Shown one piece after another: positions 58,410-64,000 of a stretch of DNA of 64,000 nucleotides (the stretch's first letter is position 1; every line of letters starts with the position of its first letter). The translations under genes were made by a program, and so were the position numbers. Source of the stretch: Amphiura filiformis (lineage: Eukaryota > Echinodermata > Ophiuroidea > Amphilepidida > Amphiuridae). The notes under the pieces are model-generated. The model was not told the origin of the DNA, ran no database searches, and saw only the letters and a list, made by a program, of their open reading frames with translations. The stretch is taken from assembly GCF_039555335.1 (NCBI RefSeq), contig NC_092642.1, forward strand, positions 23,479,262-23,543,261, given 5' to 3'.

Positions 58410-59400
58410 GGCGTCGCGCTTGCGCGACGCAGGGGGGTGTCTGAGGGGGGATGTGCCCCCCTCAGAAGTGAGAAACTTTTGCAAAATGAAGACCTAATTG
58501 ATGCCATTTGGTGGCCATTTTGACATTATTATTGTGTGAAATTTGAGTTTTAAAGAGCGGAAAATTTGTGAAATGACCATGCCGGCTCATTTCCTATTCG
58601 TGGACAAGTTCTCAATATTATAATTGTATAAATTTAATTGCTTGCGCGACGCAGGGGGTGTCTGAGGGGATGTGGCCCTTAGAAGTGAAAACTTTTGCAA
58701 AATGAAGACCTAATTGAAGCCATTTGGTGGACCATTTTGACATTATTATTGTGTGAAATTTGAGTTTTAAAGAGGGCAAAATTTGTGGAATGACCATGCC
58801 GGCTCATTTCCTATTCGTGGACAAGTTTTCAATATTATAATTGTATAAATTTAATTGCTTGCGCGACGCAGGGGGTGTCTGAGGGGGATGTGCCCCCTCA
58901 GAAGTGAGAAACTTTTGCAAAATGAAGACCTAATTGAAGCCATTTGGTGGACCATTTTGACATTATTATTGTGTGAAATTTGAGTTTTAAAGAGCGGAAA
59001 ATTTGTGAAATGACCATGCCGGCTCATTTCAACAAGTTTTCAATATTGTTCCGGGTATCCAAAGCATAAAGAAAAGGACAACTTCTTTATACATACGCAG
59101 GGGGTGTCTAAGTTGGAAAATTGTGCAAAAAGAAGGTCCAGTTGAAGCCATTTAATTTGGTGGACGATTTTGACACTATTAAAGTATTATTGTGTAAAAT
59201 TTTAGTTAGATAAAGTTCGGAAATGTGTGAAAATGAAGGCCCAATCGAAGCCATTCGTGGAACATTATCATTATTCACTATTACTGTAGGCCTAATCATT
59301 ATTATTCAGTTATTACTTAAAACAATATAGGCCTAAAGTGTACGGGTGTCCGAACAAAAGCAAAAACGGCCAGTTGTTTACGCATACGTAGGTGTGTCTG
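58410..59400. repeat. About 220-bp tandem repeats, 3 clear plus 2 eroded units
   Basis: TTGCGCGACGCAGGGGGTGT recurs near 58420, 58642 and 58859, with eroded versions at about 59095 and 59385. Each unit continues with CTTTTGCAAAATGAAGACCT, AAGCCATTTGGTGG and ATGACCATGCCGGCTCATTT. Confidence 0.88.
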
Positions 59401-59529
59401 AGGGGGAAAATGTTGCAAAATGAAGGACTTAATTACGCGCAATTTAACATTTCTCTTCTCTTTTTCTCGCCTTTCTCTTCTCTTTTTTCTCCTTTTCTCT
59501 TTCTCTCCTTTCCCCTTTTCTCGTTTTTA

Positions 59530-59625
59530 CGGGGGGCGCGCGCCCCATCTTTCCTAGTTTTGCTATTTTTACGGGGGGCGCGCGCCCCCTCCGCTCCCCC
59601 CCTGGATCCGCACCTGCGTTACACA
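59530..59625. repeat. Paired GGGGGGCGCGCGCCCC blocks
   Basis: TTTTTACGGGGGGCGCGCGC is found twice within 50 bases, followed by CCCCCTGGATCCGCACCTGC. This looks like a terminal piece of an unidentified repeat. Confidence 0.45.
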
Positions 59626-59639
59626 GGGAAGCACCCTTT

Positions 59640-60017
59640 TGGACCTGCAACAGTCTGCAGCAAGTTAGACGTGTCAATTTACGTTTGAGCCGGACAAAAT
59701 TGACACACCATTTTTTGATTATTGTTGTCGCTTGCTAATCACAGGGGAAATGATAATTTGCATATATTACAAATGGCGCTGATGCATGGATAAAAAAAAC
59801 CTCACTCCTCTTTTTGCTATACGCCAAGAGTTTCTAGAATGCTGTTAAAATAAGAAATATTTTAATGCTAATTTATTGCACATTCTAGGGAAGCGTGGTT
59901 ACCTTTTTGAAATAGCCGAGTGAGAGGGGTTTCAATGAAATCCAATTCCTTCACTTAAATTTTTCAGTGATTCAAGACAAATGGTTCTTTATATATGTAT
60001 AAGGTACATTCTAGCGG
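59640..60017. other. Spacer
   Basis: No feature recognised. Confidence 0.35.
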
Positions 60018-60318
60018 TACACTCTCAGAACATTGGATAAAAAATGAATGGGCAGAAAACAGTTGGTTAAAAAATGCCCAACAATGGTTAAGATTCTTGA
60101 AGTTGGGCAAAATACAGTTTAATACATGGTTGGTCAAACCTGTCAATATGGTATTTACACAATGTTGGTTAAAAGTTAACCAACCTTGGTGAAAAACATT
60201 CTTTTCCCGCCAATAAAGTTGGGCAAAGTATGGTTTTGCCCAACCATGGTCACATGGTGTTCCTTTGCGAACTGTGATTGGTCAATATGTTAAACAAAAA
60301 TGCATTTCAGAAAACAAG

Positions 60319-60388
60319 ATGGCCGATATGGTGGCTTGCTGCAAAGCTGTGGATCAGGGTCTTCAAGATCTGTTGGAGACATTTGAAG
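60319..60388 (+). CDS. Exon-like ATG segment inside the TIR element
   Basis: AACAAGATGG is a fair start context. The frame reads MADMVACCKAVDQGLQDLLE, TFE and ends at a GTAGG donor-like site, phase 1. It could be a captured first coding exon of a host gene or a chance frame. Its last 13 bases also lie in one arm of the hairpin. Confidence 0.3.
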
Positions 60389-60690
60389 GTAGGAAATTAT
60401 ATTATAAAGTATATCATTTCATCGGGTATAACACTTAGTTTAAGTGTGTGCTAGGCCGAGACTGTGAGCAAGACTTACGATGCTTTATCGACGACAACTA
60501 CCACCACAACCGGTAAGCTTAAGCAAGCTTAAGCTTACCGGTTGTGGTGGTAGTTGTTGTGGTGGTAGCTGTCGATAAAGCATCGTAAGTCTTGCTCACA
60601 GTCTGGCCTCGCACACACTTAAACTAAGTGTTATACCGATAAAATGTTTATAATATAATTTCCTACCTTCAAATGTCTCAATTGGTTAAA
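60376..60690. repeat. Long hairpin, arms of about 140-155 bases
   Basis: AGACATTTGAAGGTAGGAAA through ACCGGTAAGCTTAAG is followed by its inverted copy. The right arm carries about 15 extra bases (a second GTGGTGGTAG unit). The centre is CTTAAGCAAGCTTAAG. Confidence 0.92.
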
Positions 60691-61009
60691 ATATGAACAA
60701 TGAAATGAACTTCCCATTCATAGTGTTTAACCAACTATTGGTTATATTTTGCCCATTTTGCCCAACATGCTTTGCCCAACTGGTTGGTTACCGTAATGTT
60801 AACCAGTAGTTGGTCAATGTTTTTAACCAACCTGTGGTTATATTGTTAACCAACCCAGGTTGGTTAACAATATAACCAACTGTTGGGCTGTTCACCTGTA
60901 AATACATGGTTGGTTAAAATTTTAACCAAGTTGGTTAAAATTTTTAACCAATGTTCTGAGAGTGTACATCTTTTCTTATCATAAATAACGTATTACCGCT
61001 TGTCTTGAC

Positions 61010-61684
61010 CCAGCAAACACAAAAACGTTTTAAATAAGTGATATTTTGGCTTTTGGTTTAGGTAAAAACGTTTTAATAACATTAAAATGTCGGGTTATAT
61101 AAAGGTCATGATAACGTTTTAAAACGTTTTGTATGAAAACACACTACAACAATATTTTAAATGTTTTCAAAAATGTTATTGTAAACCATTTTTGCAAACA
61201 TTTTTGCCAAATATTGTGTCAATACTTAAATAACATTATGTTCAAAAATTTGAACCCAGCAAACACAGAAATGTTCTTAAAATGTTTTTTCAAAACCTTT
61301 TAATAACATTTAAATGTCGGTTATATAAAGGTCATGAAAACGTTTTTAAAACGTTATTGAAAATATTTTGGGCAAACATTTTTCGCAAAATATTTTTCAA
61401 CTAAAAATAACATTCTGTTTAGAATGTTTTGTATCAAGTTTTCAAGAATGTTTTTGGAATGTTATTAAAACGTTTTTATACCCTTTATATAACCCGACAT
61501 TTAAACGTTTTCTGTAAAACATTTTTGTTTGCTGAGCAGTAGATTATCACAAAATGTTTTTTAAGGTTATGAAAACGTTTTATACTCTTAATATACCCTT
61601 TATATAACCCGACATATAAACGTTTTCTGACAACCTTTTATAGCCTTTTGCGAATAATGTCGAAAACGTTTTGTGTTTGCTGGG
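61010..61684 (-). mobile_element. CCCAGCAAACAC element, copy 2
   Basis: Opposite orientation to 26651-27344: its right end, AATGTCGAAAACGTTTTGTG, then TTTGCTGGG, is the reverse complement of the left end of copy 1. Same AACGTTTT words. Confidence 0.87.
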
Positions 61685-62142
61685 GAGTCACTGAAATTCC
61701 AGTGTAGTAACTGGATTCCTTGCCCCTATAATATGCATAACTTTTGTTTACACCAGTGTGTTATTATTTTTTGAGAAAAATGCAAAAATAGTCACAAATT
61801 TATCATGGGGTGTAATACCACGTTAAGCTGATTGGGGCGAACCCTGGGTAAAGATAATAAATAATAATAATAAAAAAAATAGTTTACTTGAATTGACTCG
61901 TCTGATTCAAACTACTGACATTGATTTGTCCTCCGCCACTGGCCCCGCCATAGGAAGTCACAATAATAAACAAAAACAAACAAATAAATAAGAAAATGAA
62001 GAATAAAGCTACATACAAAACAATCACCTTTCATGTATTTCGATCAGTCATTATAAAATTGCTTGTTCTTCCTTTTGGCTTGCAAAATATTGTTTGTCTC
62101 ACCAACTATCCTTAGACTCTTTTTCTGATCCGGCACATTACG
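61685..62142. other. Spacer
   Basis: An AATAAT run at 61857-61880. No gene seen. Confidence 0.4.
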
Positions 62143-62570
62143 ACACCCCATTGAATCCAATGTGACTTCAAGAAGCCAAGTTACAAGCATTTGATTAGAC
62201 GAAGGTCCAGTTTTAAAAGTGACAAACTGGCCTATTCAAAAATCCACGGACTAGACATCTGGTTTGAAAGAGGTGCACGGCTAATTTACGCGTGTCTTTA
62301 ATTTAAAACAAAAGGAACAAAGGGAAACTGAAACAAAAGAACTGACAAATAAAATGAAAGTTATGAAAAGTACAGAGAAGTAAAAACTGAAATAAAAAGT
62401 GCTTTAAATAAAGCTTCATTGAAGAAACTGTGTTGTCTCTTTATTGCGCTAGTTGGAATCCTTTTGTTTTGTGCCTTGTATAGGCCAGTTTGTCACTTCT
62501 AAAACTGGAACTTCGTCTATTCAATTGCTTGTAACTACGTCTTGAGGTCACGTTGGATTCAATGCGGTGT
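62143..62570. mobile_element. MITE with TIRs over 100 bases
   Basis: ACACCCCATTGAATCCAATG at the left matches CGTTGGATTCAATGCGGTGT reversed. Homology continues inward through AAGTTACAAGCATTTGATTAGACGAAG-like and CCAGTTTTAAAAGTGACAAA-like arms (read in parts). Confidence 0.88.
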
Positions 62571-63478
62571 TTTAATGTGCAGGATTTAGATTTTAAAAAA
62601 TTACCCAAATATGGTTCTGTTTTGAAATTGGGATTTTTTCCAAGTGTAAGGATACTTTTTTGGCGCAGTATATTAGAACTCTAAATTATAAGGCTAAACT
62701 TGTGTTGTGTTATGCTGTGTCGTGTTGTATTATTTTGTCAAATGAGTATAAAATAGGGCCTATTCTTGAAAAGATAGAATGTATGACTGATTAATATTAA
62801 CTGTCTTTTAAGAATATTAGTGACCCATTCCATGTCAACTCCAGGGATGTGCACCGCAGTACCTCTTCAATTTTTTTTTTTTTCTGTGTGGTGGTAGATA
62901 TTGATGAGAAAGTAAAATCTCGAAAATTTGAGCTTCATACTCCATTTCGTTTTCCCGTGGCATCAATTTGAAATTTAGGGGGTCAGCGTAAAAATGTGTC
63001 GCAACGCGAAAGTCAACATTTGGAGGTCCATAAATGTATAAAGGGAACTCTTTACAACTTTGAAAAGTATGTATCCTGTGGTACTTATTTGTGTAAAATT
63101 CAAATCTGGCATCAGAAAACTTGTAACTCCTTTACTTTAAAAGATATAGGGCCCTCAAAATGCAAGTTCGTCCATCCAGGACCAACTTTGGGGGGTCAGA
63201 ACTCCAAAAGTAAAAATAATTTTACCGTCCATTTTTTGCCAGTCAGAGCCCTTTGGTAGGACATTACTCTTATCCAATATTGAGCCTATTAGAATACTTT
63301 TAGCTGAGATATTACCCATGCAAAACCCCAATTATACATTTTTTGTACATTTTGACCCCCTGAAAACCAGTGTCAGACATTTTGCCCCACCATCAACTTC
63401 AGGTATGTTGAAGATATGTCCTTGGACAACATTTCTGAGAGATATTGGCTTGGGGTCTTGATGGCTTTAACACATCAC
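62571..63478. other. Spacer, nothing recognised
   Basis: A T run at about 62872-62883. The 87-residue frame at 62996-63259 has no motif or splice context. Confidence 0.4.
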
Positions 63479-63575
63479 TTAGGTTTGCCTACTCCATAGA
63501 GTTGTACACATTTTTGATTTCGCATGTATAATGACTTACGTACAACTCTATGGAGAATGCAAACCTAACTGAAGA
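63479..63575. repeat. Short inverted repeat
   Basis: TTAGGTTTGCCTACTCCATA, GAGTTGTAC pairs with GTACAACTC, TATGGAGAATGCAAACCTAA; loop about 38 bases. Confidence 0.8.
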
Positions 63576-64000
63576 AGGCGAGATTGTCGACTAAAATTCG
63601 CGAGGGCGCTGTTCAGGTGCTCGTAACTCAATTGCTATTAAATATCAGACTTTATACTTTAAGAAAATCCTTTCGAAACTTTCACAACTTAGTCACAAAG
63701 TGTAGAAAAATGAATATATGCCCAAATTGCTTCCCCCGGCCTGCCAAAAAATCTTTGCTCCCCTCTTTTATCCTCCTGTGTAGTTACCTCTACTTACAAG
63801 CAGAAAACTATAATATCCGCTTGATGATTTTGAGAAAGAGAAGAAAAAGAAATACTCGATAGAAAGTTCCAATGCCACTTAAACATAAACAAAAAGGTAC
63901 ACATAAAGTACTTAAAATATTTGAATATATACAAATATACATACAGGTAACTTCAAAATACATATAATGTTAAACAAGATGTTATAAACTTTAACATAAG
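63576..64000. other. End of window, nothing recognised
   Basis: A 92-residue frame (63584-63862) with basic composition and no motif. Not supported as a gene. Confidence 0.35.

Larger units (their letters stand above)
60018..60966. mobile_element. TIR element with exact 19-base ends
   Basis: TACACTCTCAGAACATTGG at 60018 and its exact reverse complement ending at 60966. Subterminal GGTTGGTTAAA and TTGGGCAAAATA motifs recur on both sides in opposite orientation, as transposase-binding repeats often do. It contains an exon-like segment and a large hairpin but no transposase. Confidence 0.9.

Noticed and set aside
62996-63259. 87-residue open frame near the right end
   Set aside because: No recognisable motif, repeat-like surroundings and no splice or promoter context.

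Overview
The window is eukaryotic, AT-rich, intron-containing and densely packed with repeats. Both host genes I can recognise are animal genes: an ANKRA2/RFXANK-type ankyrin protein and an SLC10-type sodium/bile-acid-like transporter. The many short palindromic DNA-transposon derivatives, the Helitrons and the frequent TAGGCCTA words suggest a marine invertebrate, perhaps a deuterostome such as an echinoderm. The species is inference only.

Layout. 504-7340: one LTR retrotransposon with two nearly identical 1.9-kb LTRs and a 4-bp target duplication. 7519-8322: minisatellite and microsatellite. 10371-13782: a 322-bp satellite invaded by three Helitrons in a head-to-tail row. 17778-19455: a terminal-inverted-repeat (TIR) element whose relative lies at 38855-39784.

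19499-30368 (+): the ANKRA2/RFXANK-type gene. Its exons can be followed through matched splice phases, but the central ankyrin exon is broken twice. About 58 bases are missing with loss of frame, and a 4,014-bp element flanked by an exact 8-bp target duplication is inserted. That element itself carries a 167-bp satellite, GAT-rich repeats and a nested TIR element.

30850-34075: a run of short TIR elements, including one with clear hAT hallmarks (CAG...CTG ends, 8-bp duplication). 34897-36128 (-): a 5'-truncated LINE with a 12-bp target duplication, nested in another TIR element.

37392-48461 (-): pieces of an SLC10 transporter gene: the last exon, a partial copy of it, a middle exon, and two copies of the first exon. 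The first exon is doubled because 40299-46180 and 46181-52075 form a recent 5.9-kb tandem duplication. The exon that should follow the first exon was not found.

52076-64000: no host gene recognised. It holds palindromic elements, a TTAA-flanked insertion with a tRNA-like sequence, 220-bp tandem repeats, a TIR element carrying an exon-like ATG segment and a 300-bp hairpin, and a second copy of the element nested in the ankyrin gene.

Most of the sequence is mobile-element derived. The two host genes look unrelated in function and both are structurally damaged here, so whether this copy of either locus is functional is open. All calls come from reading the sequence; no database search was run.
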